DNA from: an uncultured Verrucomicrobiota bacterium
GTDB taxonomy: Bacteria; Verrucomicrobiota; Verrucomicrobiia; Opitutales; UBA9783
Length of the DNA: 64,000 nt
NCBI GenBank assembly: GCA_902495005.1
Contig: CABUVL010000002.1
Location: 140,683 to 204,682 of the forward strand
Direction: 5' to 3'
Shown: piece after piece, positions 55,428 to 64,000 of the stretch
Numbering within the stretch: position 1 is the first letter of the stretch
Layout of the letters: each line of letters opens with the position of its first letter
Program-made: the position numbers and the translations under genes
Notes under the pieces: model-generated
Told to the model about the DNA's origin: nothing
Database searches by the model: none
The model's input: only the letters and a program-made list of their open reading frames with translations

Positions 55428-56681
55428 ATGAGTAACGAATTATTGTCAGTCTTGGAATACATGGAAAAAGAAAAGGGAATCAGCCGAAGTGACATGATTG
55501 ATTCCATTACTTCTGCCATTCAGAGTGCGGCTAAGAAAGGATTGAATTCAGGTCAAGATGTTCGGGTTGAGATTGACCCCAGGACTGGAGCCTTAAAGGC
55601 GTGGGCTTTATTTCGTGTAGTAGATTCTGTGAGTGATGTGTCGCAAGAAATGCACATATCAAAAGCGAGGCAGCTCGATCCCAATGTCGCATTGGGAGAC
55701 GTTATTCAGCAATCACTTGACCCCGCGTTGTTGGGACGTATCGCGGCTCAAACCGCACGTCAATTAATTATGCAACGAATTCGTCGTTTCGAAAAAGAGC
55801 ATGTTTATGAACAATTTCATGATCGTATCGGCACCATTATTACGGGGATTGTGCGTAGGCAAGAGCGGGGAGATTTAAGTATTGATTTTGGAAAGGCGGA
55901 GGGCGTTTTACATCGTCGTGATGCCATTTGGAGCGATGATTACGGGCCGGGCGAACGTATTTGTTGCCTACTCTTGGATATTAAATCAACGCCACATGGA
56001 CCTGAATTGGCGTTAACGCGTAGCCATGTCGATTTTGTTAAATGTTTACTATCCTGCGAGGTGTCGGAACTTAACGAGGGTACCGTATTTATTCGTAATA
56101 TAGTGAGGGACCCGGGCTATCGTACCAAAATTTGTGTGGATACCAATGATCCCAAAGTGGATCCCGTTGGGGCTTGTGTGGGTACGCGCGGCTCTCGCAT
56201 TAAAAACGTTTTGAAAGAGTTGGGACAGGAGAAAGTGGATGTCATTCGTTACTCAGACGACATCTCTGCGCTCGTGCGAGAAGCCATACGTCCGGCCGTC
56301 CCGCAAAATTTGACGCTTGATCAGGCTAACAAAGTTTTGCATTTTGACGTTGACGAAAAAGATTTTGCAACAGTCGTTGGCCGGAAGGGCCAAAATGTGC
56401 GCTTGACATCTCGACTGTTAGGCTGGCAAGTGGATGTTAATCGTGCAAAACGTGTGGAGCTCGGTTTCGAGGAAAAACGGGTTAAGGCAATGCAGGTCTT
56501 GAGTCAGTTGAAGTCGGTTACAAGTCAGAGCGCGTACATTTTAGTGACGATGGGCATTACAAGCTTGGATGCCTTTGAGGGCGTTGCGGAATCAGATTTG
56601 GTAGAGGCTGGTATAGAGGCAGAGACTGCAAAAGCCATTATTCAAGAGGCCAAGCAGTTGTTGGAAAAAGTAGAGGAGTAA
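55428..56681 (+). CDS. nusA: Transcription termination/antitermination factor NusA
   Basis: 417 residues. N-terminal RNA-polymerase-binding domain (MSNELLSVLEYMEKEKGI), S1 domain (about 135-200), two KH domains (DPVGACVGTRGSRIKNV and ATVVGRKGQNVRL) and a C-terminal helix-hairpin-helix tail (VTMGITSLDAFEGVAESD). It modulates pausing and termination. First gene of nusA-infB-rbfA; no Shine-Dalgarno is apparent and the ATG follows its promoter closely. Confidence 0.96.
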   Translation: MSNELLSVLEYMEKEKGISRSDMIDSITSAIQSAAKKGLNSGQDVRVEIDPRTGALKAWALFRVVDSVSDVSQEMHISKARQLDPNVALGDVIQQSLDPALLGRIAAQTARQLIMQRIRRFEKEHVYEQFHDRIGTIITGIVRRQERGDLSIDFGKAEGVLHRRDAIWSDDYGPGERICCLLLDIKSTPHGPELALTRSHVDFVKCLLSCEVSELNEGTVFIRNIVRDPGYRTKICVDTNDPKVDPVGACVGTRGSRIKNVLKELGQEKVDVIRYSDDISALVREAIRPAVPQNLTLDQANKVLHFDVDEKDFATVVGRKGQNVRLTSRLLGWQVDVNRAKRVELGFEEKRVKAMQVLSQLKSVTSQSAYILVTMGITSLDAFEGVAESDLVEAGIEAETAKAIIQEAKQLLEKVEE

Positions 56682-56700
56682 GAGAGGAAACGGCGTAGAG

Positions 56701-59040
56701 ATGAGTGTTAGAATTTACCAGTTGGCGCGTCAGCTGAATTTAGAAAATAAGGAATTGATGGAGATTTTGCGCAAGCAGGGTTTGGACGTCAAGAGCCCTT
56801 CGAGTACCATTCCTAATATCTACGCCGAGAATTTTATCAAAGAGTATCAAGCCAATCATCTTGCAAAAACGGAGTCCAAGGAGCCCGCGAATCAAGCTCA
56901 AGCGGCTGTTCAATCTACAGAAAAAGCGCTAAAACCTTCACCGGTCGCTCCCGCAGTACGTCCGGTTCCTGCCCCCGTAAAGAAGGATCTTGCTCATGTG
57001 CCGGGTGCTTCTTTTGTCAAGAGCGCGGCTGATGTAATGGCGGAAAAGCAACGCCTGTTGGATGAGAAGCGTGCGACGGTTGTTATGCCTACGCCCAAGG
57101 CAAAGGAGTTGAATAACACTAACAATGCGCCGGTACCGGCACCGCGCTTTATGATGGCCCCAAAAGTCGCAAAGATGCCGCTGATCGGATTTAAAAAACC
57201 ATTGGCCCCACGTGAAGCTGAGAGCCAAGTTGTGTCCGAATCCGAGCAAAAACATAACGAAACAAAAACTTTGGTCATCAAGCCGCCCGTGATTGTACGT
57301 GAGTTTTCTACCTTGCTCAACATTAAGCCATTCCGTTTGATCTCCGAGTTGATGGAAATGGGCATTTTCGCGTCAATGAATCAGACGATCGATGAAGAAG
57401 TGGCGCGCAAGGTTGCTTTAAAATACGGCATTGAGGTTGAATTTAAGCATCGTTCGACAACTCCCGTGGCGACGCCCGTTAAGGAACTTACACAGGAGGA
57501 GAAGCAAGCGCAGGAGAATAAAAACCTGAAACCTCGTCCACCTATTGTCTGTATCTTGGGGCATGTGGACCACGGTAAAACAACTTTATTGGATTTTATT
57601 AGAAAAAGTAACGTCGCGGCCAAGGAATCGGGTGGTATTACACAACATGTTGGCGCGTATCAAATTGATTATGAGGGGAAAAAGATAACCTTCTTGGACA
57701 CGCCTGGGCATGCCGCTTTTTCGAAGATTCGGCAACGTGGTGCGACGGTTACGGACATAGCTGTCTTGGTGGTGGCTGCCGATGATGGCTTCATGCCGCA
57801 AACGGATGAAGCTTTAAAATTTGCTCAGAAAGAAAATGTACCCGTTGTGGTGGCGATCAATAAAATTGATGCCAAGGGCGCCAATGTCGATCGCGTTAAA
57901 CAACAGATGCAAAAACGTGGCCTTACGCCTGAAGATTGGGGAGGGGATACGCTTTGCGGCGGAATTTCAGCTCTGAATGGAACGCACGTGCCCGACTTGT
58001 TGGAGGCGATTTTATTGCAGGCCGAAATGATGGAATTAAAGGCCAATCCTCAAGCGACGGCCGAAGGGGTTGTGATTGAGTCGAAGATCGATGTGGGAAA
58101 GGGCCCGATCGCGACGGTCATTGTCAATAAGGGAACTTTAAAAACGGGCGATGCGCTTGTTTGCGACGATTGCTCCTGCAAGGTGCGCGCTTTGTTGACA
58201 GAAAATGAGGCAAGATTAAAAGAAGCGGGACCCGCAACGCCGGTGCAAGTTGTAGGCTGGTCTAACGATCCAAAGGCGGGTGCCAATTTTAGGGTTGTTA
58301 AGAACGAGAAAGAAGCCAAGCGCATTGCAGAAGATTTTGCCCGTCAGTTGAAGCGAGATGCTTCGGCAACCGAAAAGAAGTTGACAACGGTTGATGAATT
58401 GATGGCGGCTATTGAGACGCGTCAACAAAAGGTGCTCAAGGTTATTATCAGGACAGATGTGCACGGTAGTTTGGAGGCGCTTGTCGATTGTTTGTCAGCG
58501 ATTAAGAGCGACAAAGTTTCTTTGGAAATTATCGATGCGGAGGTCGGCCCCATTACTTTGAATGACGTGCACCTGGCAAACGCATCACACGCAACTTTGG
58601 TTGGTTTTAACACGCGCTTAGAAACGGGTGTTGTGCCGGCGGCGAAGCACGATCAGGTAAAAATCTTACAGCACGATATCATCTATGAACTCATTCAACG
58701 CGTGACAGATGAAATGCGCGAATTGTTAGATCCGGAGTGGGTCGAAAATAGTCTGGGAACTGCAGAAGTGCGTCAGGTTTTCCCATTGGCAAAGGGACAA
58801 GTCGCCGGATGTATGGTTATCGCTGGGCGAGTGGTCCGCGATGCATCTGCCCGTTTGGTAAGAAAGGGTAAGACGATTGTAGAGACAAAGATTGAAATGC
58901 TCAAGCACTTCAAGGAAGATCTCGTTGAAGTTAAATCGGGCTATGAGTGCGGCATTTTATTGTGCAATGCGCCGTCTGAATACAAGGTGGGCGATATGAT
59001 TGAGTGCTTTGAGATGATTGCAAAACTTCCAAATCTGTGA
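56701..59040 (+). CDS. infB: Translation initiation factor IF-2
   Basis: 779 residues. IF2-N domains (MSVRIYQLARQLNLENKELM), a linker rich in A, P and K, then the GTPase domain with GHVDHGKTTLLD, DTPGHAAF and NKIDA, followed by beta-barrel domains II and IV that hold fMet-tRNA. The linker is short compared with many relatives. Standard gene order nusA-infB-rbfA. Confidence 0.97.
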   Translation: MSVRIYQLARQLNLENKELMEILRKQGLDVKSPSSTIPNIYAENFIKEYQANHLAKTESKEPANQAQAAVQSTEKALKPSPVAPAVRPVPAPVKKDLAHVPGASFVKSAADVMAEKQRLLDEKRATVVMPTPKAKELNNTNNAPVPAPRFMMAPKVAKMPLIGFKKPLAPREAESQVVSESEQKHNETKTLVIKPPVIVREFSTLLNIKPFRLISELMEMGIFASMNQTIDEEVARKVALKYGIEVEFKHRSTTPVATPVKELTQEEKQAQENKNLKPRPPIVCILGHVDHGKTTLLDFIRKSNVAAKESGGITQHVGAYQIDYEGKKITFLDTPGHAAFSKIRQRGATVTDIAVLVVAADDGFMPQTDEALKFAQKENVPVVVAINKIDAKGANVDRVKQQMQKRGLTPEDWGGDTLCGGISALNGTHVPDLLEAILLQAEMMELKANPQATAEGVVIESKIDVGKGPIATVIVNKGTLKTGDALVCDDCSCKVRALLTENEARLKEAGPATPVQVVGWSNDPKAGANFRVVKNEKEAKRIAEDFARQLKRDASATEKKLTTVDELMAAIETRQQKVLKVIIRTDVHGSLEALVDCLSAIKSDKVSLEIIDAEVGPITLNDVHLANASHATLVGFNTRLETGVVPAAKHDQVKILQHDIIYELIQRVTDEMRELLDPEWVENSLGTAEVRQVFPLAKGQVAGCMVIAGRVVRDASARLVRKGKTIVETKIEMLKHFKEDLVEVKSGYECGILLCNAPSEYKVGDMIECFEMIAKLPNL

Positions 59041-59047
59041 GGTGTTC

Positions 59048-59431
59048 GTGGAAAATTTTCGGATCATTCGGGTCAATGAATTGTTAAAGCGTACGGTGAG
59101 TGAGTACCTGCACAATACGTTCACTTCTGAGTCCGTGTCTATCACGATTACAAAAGTTGAGACGATGCCCAACTTGAAGGGGGCCAATGTTTATTTTTCC
59201 GTGTACGATCCAAAAATGCGTCAATCGGCATTGCAATTTTTAAAGAAAGTTCGTAATCCCATTCAGTTTGGTGTGGGTAAAATGATACGATTGAAGTACA
59301 TGCCTCAATTAAGGTTTGTGTGGGATTCATCCTTAGACTTGGCGCACAAGACGATTGCCTTAATTGATCAAGTTGCATCAGAAAATGATGAACATTTGGA
59401 TTGCGACAAGTGTGTAAAACCTGAGAATTAA
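59048..59431 (+). CDS. rbfA: Ribosome-binding factor RbfA
   Basis: About 127 residues from GTG 59048 (another GTG is at 59042). The KH-type fold is recognised by the start RIIRVNELLKRTVSEYL, central SVSITITKVETMPNLKGANVYFSV and LRFVWDSSLDLAHKTIALID. It matures the 30S subunit at 16S rRNA helix 1. GAGGTG upstream overlaps the infB stop. Confidence 0.9.
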   Translation: MENFRIIRVNELLKRTVSEYLHNTFTSESVSITITKVETMPNLKGANVYFSVYDPKMRQSALQFLKKVRNPIQFGVGKMIRLKYMPQLRFVWDSSLDLAHKTIALIDQVASENDEHLDCDKCVKPEN

Positions 59432-59443
59432 TTTATTTTATCT

Positions 59444-59518
59444 GCTCTCGTAGTTCAATGGATAGAGCGTTGGCCTCCGAAGCCGAAGATTTGGGTTCGA
59501 ATCCCGACGAGAGCGCCA
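59444..59518 (+). tRNA. tRNA-Arg (anticodon CCG)
   Basis: Acceptor GCTCTCG/CGAGAGC, D arm GTTCAATGGATAGAGC, anticodon stem TTGGC/GCCGA with loop CTCCGAA, T arm with GGTTCGAATCC, CCA at 59516-59518. It sits 12 bases after rbfA and 28 before lspA, so probably within that transcript. Confidence 0.95.
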
Positions 59519-59546
59519 CTAAGGTTTTTGAAAAGAGTGAAATAAG

Positions 59547-60017
59547 ATGCGTCGTGGAGCTGTGTGGACTTTGATCTCTATTTCGTTGTGGATGATCATT
59601 TTTTGTGCAATCGACCAAAGTGTTAAGTGCTTGATTGAGTGTCGATGCCTTATCAATGAGTCTTACGATGTAATTCCTCATTTTTTTTCAATTTGTTACG
59701 TGCTTAACACGGGGGCTTCTTGGGGAATGCTGCAAAATTCGTCGCAATTTTTGGCAGCTCTTGGTATCCTCACTTTATTTTTTGCGTATGTGTACAGTTT
59801 AAAAATCGACTTATCTCGTTTGTCTTCAAGGATTATTTTTGCCTGTGCCTTGGGGGGTATTCTGGGAAATACGATTGATCGTATGTGCCGTGAGGGTGTG
59901 GTTGATTTTTTAGATTTTTACATAGGTCAATGGCATTGGCCTTGTTTTAATTTGGCAGACATTTTTATCTGCAGCAGTTGCATCTTTTATTTACTGATGT
60001 GTCGACGTAAAAGATGA
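59547..60017 (+). CDS. lspA: Signal peptidase II (lipoprotein signal peptidase)
   Basis: 156 residues with four spans. It cleaves prolipoprotein signal peptides after lipidation. Catalytic aspartates are D111 (GNTIDRM) and D138 (FNLADIF); NTGASWGML and VVDFLDFYIGQWHWPCFN are typical LspA motifs. It ends the nusA-infB-rbfA-tRNA group. Confidence 0.94.
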   Translation: MRRGAVWTLISISLWMIIFCAIDQSVKCLIECRCLINESYDVIPHFFSICYVLNTGASWGMLQNSSQFLAALGILTLFFAYVYSLKIDLSRLSSRIIFACALGGILGNTIDRMCREGVVDFLDFYIGQWHWPCFNLADIFICSSCIFYLLMCRRKR

Positions 60018-60061
60018 TCTTAGTGGGAGAGTTAATAAATAATTGATAAATACCTTTGCCG

Positions 60062-60095
60062 TAGGACGCAGTGAAGCAAGGAATTACTGCGCCTA
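60062..60095 (+). terminator. Terminator after lspA
   Basis: TAGG(A)CGCAGT (60062-60072) pairs with ACTGCGCCTA (60086-60095), ten pairs with one bulged A and a 13-base loop, followed by TTTCTTCT. Confidence 0.55.
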
Positions 60096-60126
60096 TTTCT
60101 TCTCGATGGGTAAGTCGATGAATTTT

Positions 60127-62994
60127 TCAGAGCTTCTTTTCGTTATTTTGTTTATTGTCAACGGGCTGCGGCTTGATGATGACTTGTAGGGCGTTCTTTT
60201 TGATCAAGTACAATTTGGCCATAGCTTGTACGTCTTCGCAGCTTATAAGTTTGTAAGCTTCAATACTGTTAACGGGCCAGGTTAATTTTTGAGGATATTC
60301 TTGTGCATTTGCGATAATATGCATCCAGTAGCCGTTGGTTTTGAGGGAATCGCGGAATGCGGTGACAAACGGATTTACGGCGCGTGACAGCTCATCTGCC
60401 GTAATGCCGTTGTTTGCAATTTCTTGAGCGATTGATACAATTTGATTGGCCAGATTGTCCGCTTTGTCGGGATCGACCACGAGATAAGCCGTGATACTGC
60501 CGCGATTGGTAAAGGTATCGCTGTATTCGCAGGCGACTTGTGGAGAGTAGGTGTCTCCCATCTCTTGACGAATTTTAAACAGAAGTCGATTGGCCAAGGC
60601 TGCTTTTAAAATATTAATCTTCCGAACGTGATCTACATTCCAAATGGATTCGGTGGGCCAAACAACTTCGATCAGAGCTTGATCCATTTTTGAGTCGAAG
60701 TAAAATGTTTGGTTTTGAGGGCGTTCAGGCCAAGAGAGCTTACGTTCCGCTTCAAAGCGTTCTTTTTGAGCCGCCCTTTCCGGCAACGCGCCAAAGGTTG
60801 ATTGCAGTATCTTTACGAGCTCATCTCGATTGAAATCGCCGACGATGGCGATTTCGATGTAATCTTTGGCAAAAATTGGGCTGAGCCACATTTTCGCTTC
60901 GTCAAAATTTCTTTGCAGGAGGATGGATTGATCTGGGTAACCGAACCGCGGATCGTTATTAGCCAGGAACCTAGAAACTTTTTGCCTCGCCACCCCCTTT
61001 GCGTTGTGATTAAAGAAGTTGTAGCACGCGTCTAAGCCTCGTCGAAATAAGTCGACAGCTTCGGTACGATAGCCCGGTTCTTGAATGTAGGCGCCGATTA
61101 AATTGATCTGATCTTCAAAATGTTCGCGTGTGGTTGAGGCCTTAAAGACGAACGCATCATCTTCGACGTCGAAATCGGTGTAAACGGCCTTGCCGGCCAG
61201 GAGTTGATTGAGCGTTTGGGCGTCACATTGTTGCAATCCGCCTTGAACGAATGAGGACGACAGCAGCAGATTTGCTCCTTCCCAAGATTTATTGGGCAAT
61301 GATAAGATGCCTGAACCTATGGAAATGGAGATTAAAATTTGATTTTTTTCAAAATTTGTAGGTTTTAAATTAACGCGAACGTTATTTTTGAATCGCAAGG
61401 TTTCGACTCCTACGTCGGCATACGTGTGTGAGTCGACAATTTTCCCCATTTGAGGGCCGAACATCGGTTTTTTGAATTCGTTGGGGATGTCGTTTTGAAT
61501 GGGTTTCAATATTTGTTTTTGACTCGCCGCCCAAAGCTTTTTTACGGTATTTTCGTCAACCGTAGTGGGTAAGTTTCCGCTGACGAACAAGTAAATGCCA
61601 TAGTTCCACATTTCTTTCCACAAACGGCAGCACAGGGTGACGTCTATGGAGTTTTCAAGTGTGTTGTATAAATTAAGGGCCTGTTGGGTCGAAATATAGT
61701 TTTGCTTAGACATCACAGCTGAGGTCATTGCGTCGGCCTGTGAATTGGAGGTTTTATATTCCAGATCAATGGCTTCTTGCAAAGATTGCCGCATTGTTTT
61801 CTTGGCGACATCTAACTCCTTTTGTGAGAATCCAAACGTGTTAACGTGCCTAAAAAACTTTTCTAATTCTGAGCAAACGTTTTCCCATTCATTATTTTTA
61901 GCGGAAAATTCTATGCTGGCAGCTTCTATTTGTGGGAGCTGATGGTTGGAATAAAAGAATTGCCCTTCCGTAAGATTAGATTGCTTGACAAGTTTTTCTA
62001 TTCTAAAGCTGAGCATAATGCCCAACAAATTCCAGGCATATTGCGTTTGTATTTCTTTGACCGTATGGTAATTAACAACGCTTGTGGGCCGTGCTGCGAA
62101 TAGGGTACAATGCGCGAAAGGGAGTTCTTTATCGGTATAAACGCTTATGGCCGCTTGATCGTTAGGTAATTGAATGAGCTTGCCGAACGGAGGTGTGGGT
62201 ACATCGGATGCACGTGAAATTTTCGAAAAACGGTCTTTGATTAATTTTTCAATGGCTTTGGTCTTAAAATCGCCCACTGCGACGAGTGTCATGCGTTGTG
62301 GGATGTACCATTTTTGGTAAAAATTGAAAAAGTGAGAGGGCTGAAAGGCGTTAATAGAGGATTCTGTTCCAATGACTAGCCGCTTAGAAATGAGGTGTTG
62401 GGGAAAGAAAAACTGCAGTTGTGCCTTTTGTTCCCGATAGGCAATTGAATCCCGGGCTCGTAATTCTGACAAAATAACACCGCGCTCGCGATTAACTTCT
62501 TGCGGCAAAAATAGAGCTTCGAAGCACTGATCGTACAGGACGGCGAGTCCTTGTTCGAGGGTATTGATTTCGTTGTTGGGTAAATCTAGTTGAAAAACAG
62601 TGTGGGTGGCCGAGGTGAAGGCATTGGTGTCGTTCCCAAAGCCCATGCCAATACGTTGAAAGTATTGTATGAGTGAGCCTGGCTTAAAGTTCTTGGTTCC
62701 ATTAAAAACCATGTGTTCAATGAAGTGAGCAAGGCCGTCTTCCTGTTCTTCTTCCATAAAGGCACCGGCGTTGACAATGAGTCGCAGGCTAATGCGATCG
62801 TCGTGTTGGGTGTTAGCGGGAGGAGACAGGAGAAAGTACTTAAAACCGTTGCGCAATTGTCCCTTTTTCAGCTGGGGGTGCCATGGCAAACGTTGGTTAA
62901 GCTGGATAGACTTGCGGGCGGCTTGTGAGGGGGACGCCGCTAGGAAGCATAACGAGCAGCTAAAGAGGCAGAGGAGTTTGACGAGTAATTGCAT
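60127..62994 (-). CDS. Secreted M16-family zinc protease (pitrilysin-like)
   Basis: 955 residues. Signal peptide MQLLVKLLCLFSCSLCFLAA..., then four M16-type domains. The inverted zinc motif HFIEH is in LAHFIEHMVFNGT; a downstream ELRARD-type glutamate completes the site. The C-terminal half (GDFNRDELVKILQSTFG) resembles inactive M16 domains. It would degrade peptides in the periplasm. AAGGA lies upstream of the ATG, overlapping the stop of the preceding small gene. Confidence 0.9.
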   Translation of the reverse strand: MQLLVKLLCLFSCSLCFLAASPSQAARKSIQLNQRLPWHPQLKKGQLRNGFKYFLLSPPANTQHDDRISLRLIVNAGAFMEEEQEDGLAHFIEHMVFNGTKNFKPGSLIQYFQRIGMGFGNDTNAFTSATHTVFQLDLPNNEINTLEQGLAVLYDQCFEALFLPQEVNRERGVILSELRARDSIAYREQKAQLQFFFPQHLISKRLVIGTESSINAFQPSHFFNFYQKWYIPQRMTLVAVGDFKTKAIEKLIKDRFSKISRASDVPTPPFGKLIQLPNDQAAISVYTDKELPFAHCTLFAARPTSVVNYHTVKEIQTQYAWNLLGIMLSFRIEKLVKQSNLTEGQFFYSNHQLPQIEAASIEFSAKNNEWENVCSELEKFFRHVNTFGFSQKELDVAKKTMRQSLQEAIDLEYKTSNSQADAMTSAVMSKQNYISTQQALNLYNTLENSIDVTLCCRLWKEMWNYGIYLFVSGNLPTTVDENTVKKLWAASQKQILKPIQNDIPNEFKKPMFGPQMGKIVDSHTYADVGVETLRFKNNVRVNLKPTNFEKNQILISISIGSGILSLPNKSWEGANLLLSSSFVQGGLQQCDAQTLNQLLAGKAVYTDFDVEDDAFVFKASTTREHFEDQINLIGAYIQEPGYRTEAVDLFRRGLDACYNFFNHNAKGVARQKVSRFLANNDPRFGYPDQSILLQRNFDEAKMWLSPIFAKDYIEIAIVGDFNRDELVKILQSTFGALPERAAQKERFEAERKLSWPERPQNQTFYFDSKMDQALIEVVWPTESIWNVDHVRKINILKAALANRLLFKIRQEMGDTYSPQVACEYSDTFTNRGSITAYLVVDPDKADNLANQIVSIAQEIANNGITADELSRAVNPFVTAFRDSLKTNGYWMHIIANAQEYPQKLTWPVNSIEAYKLISCEDVQAMAKLYLIKKNALQVIIKPQPVDNKQNNEKKL

Positions 62995-63003
62995 GATAAT
63001 GAG

Positions 63004-63402
63004 CTATCCTTGGAGTAACATGATGCGAAATTCTTCGAGCAGCTCATTGCGGGCCGCTTCTGCTTCCAAAACACGAATGGCGTCTTGGTGCAATAAACCT
63101 AAAACCTTGCGTTTTTCGCGTTTCTGCAGTTCCTGCAATTTGTTGGTCACGTCGGCCAATTTTGTATGATAATCGGCGGGAGACAATCCGCTTAAGGTGT
63201 TACTGCTGGGTTTTAAGATGTCGATGACCTCACTGCCGAGGGTCTTAACGTTGAGGATACGTATCAATTTACTTTCAATGGGAGTGGGGGTTGGCACGAA
63301 AGTATTTTGGGGTAAATGCGCTTGTTTTTTACTGAAAATGGTAATTTTTGAAATACCCACGTTCATGTTAAACAACTTCTTCTTTAAATCGGACAGCCCC
63401 AT
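63004..63402 (-). CDS. Unknown small protein with predicted coiled coil
   Basis: 132 residues, no signal peptide. The second half (LADVTNKLQELQKREKRKVL and LEAEAARNELLEEFR) is strongly helical and charged, probably a coiled coil. No family is recognised. It starts at ATG 63402 and ends nine bases before the M16 protease gene, so the two form an operon. Confidence 0.6.
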   Translation of the reverse strand: MGLSDLKKKLFNMNVGISKITIFSKKQAHLPQNTFVPTPTPIESKLIRILNVKTLGSEVIDILKPSSNTLSGLSPADYHTKLADVTNKLQELQKREKRKVLGLLHQDAIRVLEAEAARNELLEEFRIMLLQG

Positions 63403-63867
63403 AGGTACTTATTTTGAATGTATAAGCTGCAGAACACAAGCTTTATTTTGTGGAAGAAAGGCAAAAAGTGAAATTTAATAGGGCTAAAGTGGAGGCTCGT
63501 GAAGGCTTAAGCATTGGGTCGTTAGGGTAGGGCATAATTAAGGGAAGTTGTTTTTCTAAGTGAAGTGAAATACGCACGTGTTCATAATTTGCTGTCTATT
63601 CAATACTTATATAAGATTAAGTTTTTCATTTCACTCATATTTTAATGGTTTTCTAATTGCCTCGTCCATTGTTTTAAAATGATAGAATTTTTCTCTTTAA
63701 TCCGCTGCACTTATAATTATTTGACTTTCGTAGCCTTCAGTTTAACAGCGTGCCAAGCTTTGTTGAAATAAGATATTGGCCGCTTGGTTGGCCGGTTTTC
63801 CTGTGGGGGTGCTTGCAAGGTTTGCAAAAATCAGGCCGCCGCTCAAAAATATTTCGTAATAAAAAGC
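63403..63867. other. Intergenic region before the terminal repeat ORF
   Basis: About 465 bases between divergent transcription units. A GGCC-containing hairpin followed by GGTTTTCC lies near 63779-63801. No gene recognised. Confidence 0.4.
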
Positions 63868-63895
63868 TTGCGTTATGCTTGAGGGACGGTATCAT
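63868..63895 (+). promoter_or_regulatory. Putative promoter of the repeat-containing ORF
   Basis: TTGCGT (63868-63873), a 16-base spacer and TATCAT (63890-63895). The ATG at 63902 follows six bases after the -10, the same geometry as both FKBP-locus promoters. Confidence 0.4.
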
Positions 63896-63901
63896 AAGTA
63901 C

Positions 63902-64000
63902 ATGGATATCAACGGCTCAACGGCTCAACGGCTCAACGGCTCAACGGCTCAACGGCTCAACGGCTCAACGGCTCAACGGCTCAACGGCTCAACGGCTCAA
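63902..64000 (+). CDS. Start of an ORF composed of an octanucleotide repeat; runs off the window
   Basis: ATG 63902 reads M-D-I and then the repeating octapeptide NGSTAQRL, because three copies of the 8-base unit equal eight codons. No frame of the repeat contains a stop, so any copy number stays open. Changes in copy number would shift the frame beyond the array, the classic design of a phase-variable gene. The body of the gene, if there is one, lies outside the window. Confidence 0.4.
   Translation, partial: MDINGSTAQRLNGSTAQRLNGSTAQRLNGSTAQ
63911..64000 (+). repeat. Tandem 8-bp repeat (AACGGCTC)n
   Basis: Eleven perfect copies plus two bases of AACGGCTC fill 63911-64000, with no mismatch seen, and the array continues past the edge. 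Perfect identity of the copies indicates recent slippage expansion. Confidence 0.97.

Noticed and set aside
60061..60071. GTAGGACGCAG shared with 46075-46085
   Set aside because: An 11-base match in two intergenic regions without further similarity; likely chance.

Overview
The window looks like a chromosomal segment from a member of the Verrucomicrobiota, probably near the Opitutae. This is inference. The main support is a five-gene block (25722-33208) coding for GldA/F/G-like ABC transport proteins, a DUF4340-like protein and an AsmA-like protein. An OleC-type ligase, mreBCD and a split of small operons typical of that phylum agree with it. Base composition is moderate, by eye in the mid-40s percent GC, with one clearly AT-rich island at about 21540-23270. 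Pyruvate:ferredoxin oxidoreductase, a small ferredoxin and a succinyl-CoA:acetate CoA-transferase-like enzyme point to anaerobic, acetate-forming energy metabolism. Seven tRNA genes, five of them with C34 anticodons (CTT, CCT, CGC, CAA, CCG), argue against an extremely reduced genome. Long gene-poor stretches and at least one apparently broken gene suggest moderate decay, as in a host-associated lineage. I see no rRNA, CRISPR array, prophage or insertion sequence.

Layout. 1-610: partial lysophospholipid acyltransferase (DUF374). 832-4764: tRNA-Gly, a polar amino-acid ABC transporter (ATPase plus fused binding protein/permease), phosphatidylserine decarboxylase, tRNA-Lys and tRNA-Thr. 5101-10267: dicarboxylate/amino-acid symporter, a structured intergenic region, a short GspE/PilB-like ATPase, an M50 protease with a decayed neighbour, and an RluA-type pseudouridine synthase. 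10389-13402: operon of thioredoxin reductase, McsA-like protein, RelE-like protein, phosphatidylserine synthase and YraN. 13421-20721: XerC/D recombinase, PFOR and a UvrD/AddA-like helicase, all on the minus strand. 20722-23267: degenerate repeat array, tRNA-Arg and an exported methyltransferase-like protein in AT-rich DNA. 23268-25363: cupin, CPBP protease, TsaE. 25722-33208: Gld-type block. 33278-35616: tRNA-Ala, ExbB/ExbD-like pair, ferredoxin. 35935-40433: SurA-like chaperone, CoA-transferase, LysRS, divergent P-II protein. 41188-44527: a three-gene phosphorelay. 44647-45892: FKBP isomerase and a truncated tandem paralogue. 46355-48662: mreBCD. 48782-54401: CPA2 antiporter, OleC-like ligase, M24 peptidase. 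54569-60017: tRNA-Leu, nusA-infB-rbfA, tRNA-Arg, lspA. 60127-63402: M16 protease and a small protein. 63902-64000: an ORF opening into an 8-bp tandem repeat that runs off the window.

The genes fit together in a few themes. PssA and Psd make phosphatidylethanolamine. PFOR, ferredoxin and CoA-transferase convert pyruvate to acetate. LspA, SurA, FKBP, AsmA-like and ExbB/D-like proteins serve the Gram-negative envelope, and MreBCD gives rod shape. Several promoters place the -10 element only about 6 bases before the start codon, which suggests that leaderless transcripts are used here.

The observations I rate most worth following are the terminal 8-bp repeat ORF (possible phase variation), the exported methyltransferase-like protein in the AT-rich island, an ExbB/ExbD-like pair that has lost both conserved membrane acids, the promoter-and-leader duplication upstream of the FKBP gene, and a hairpin-rich intergenic segment flanked by a direct repeat (6886-7070).
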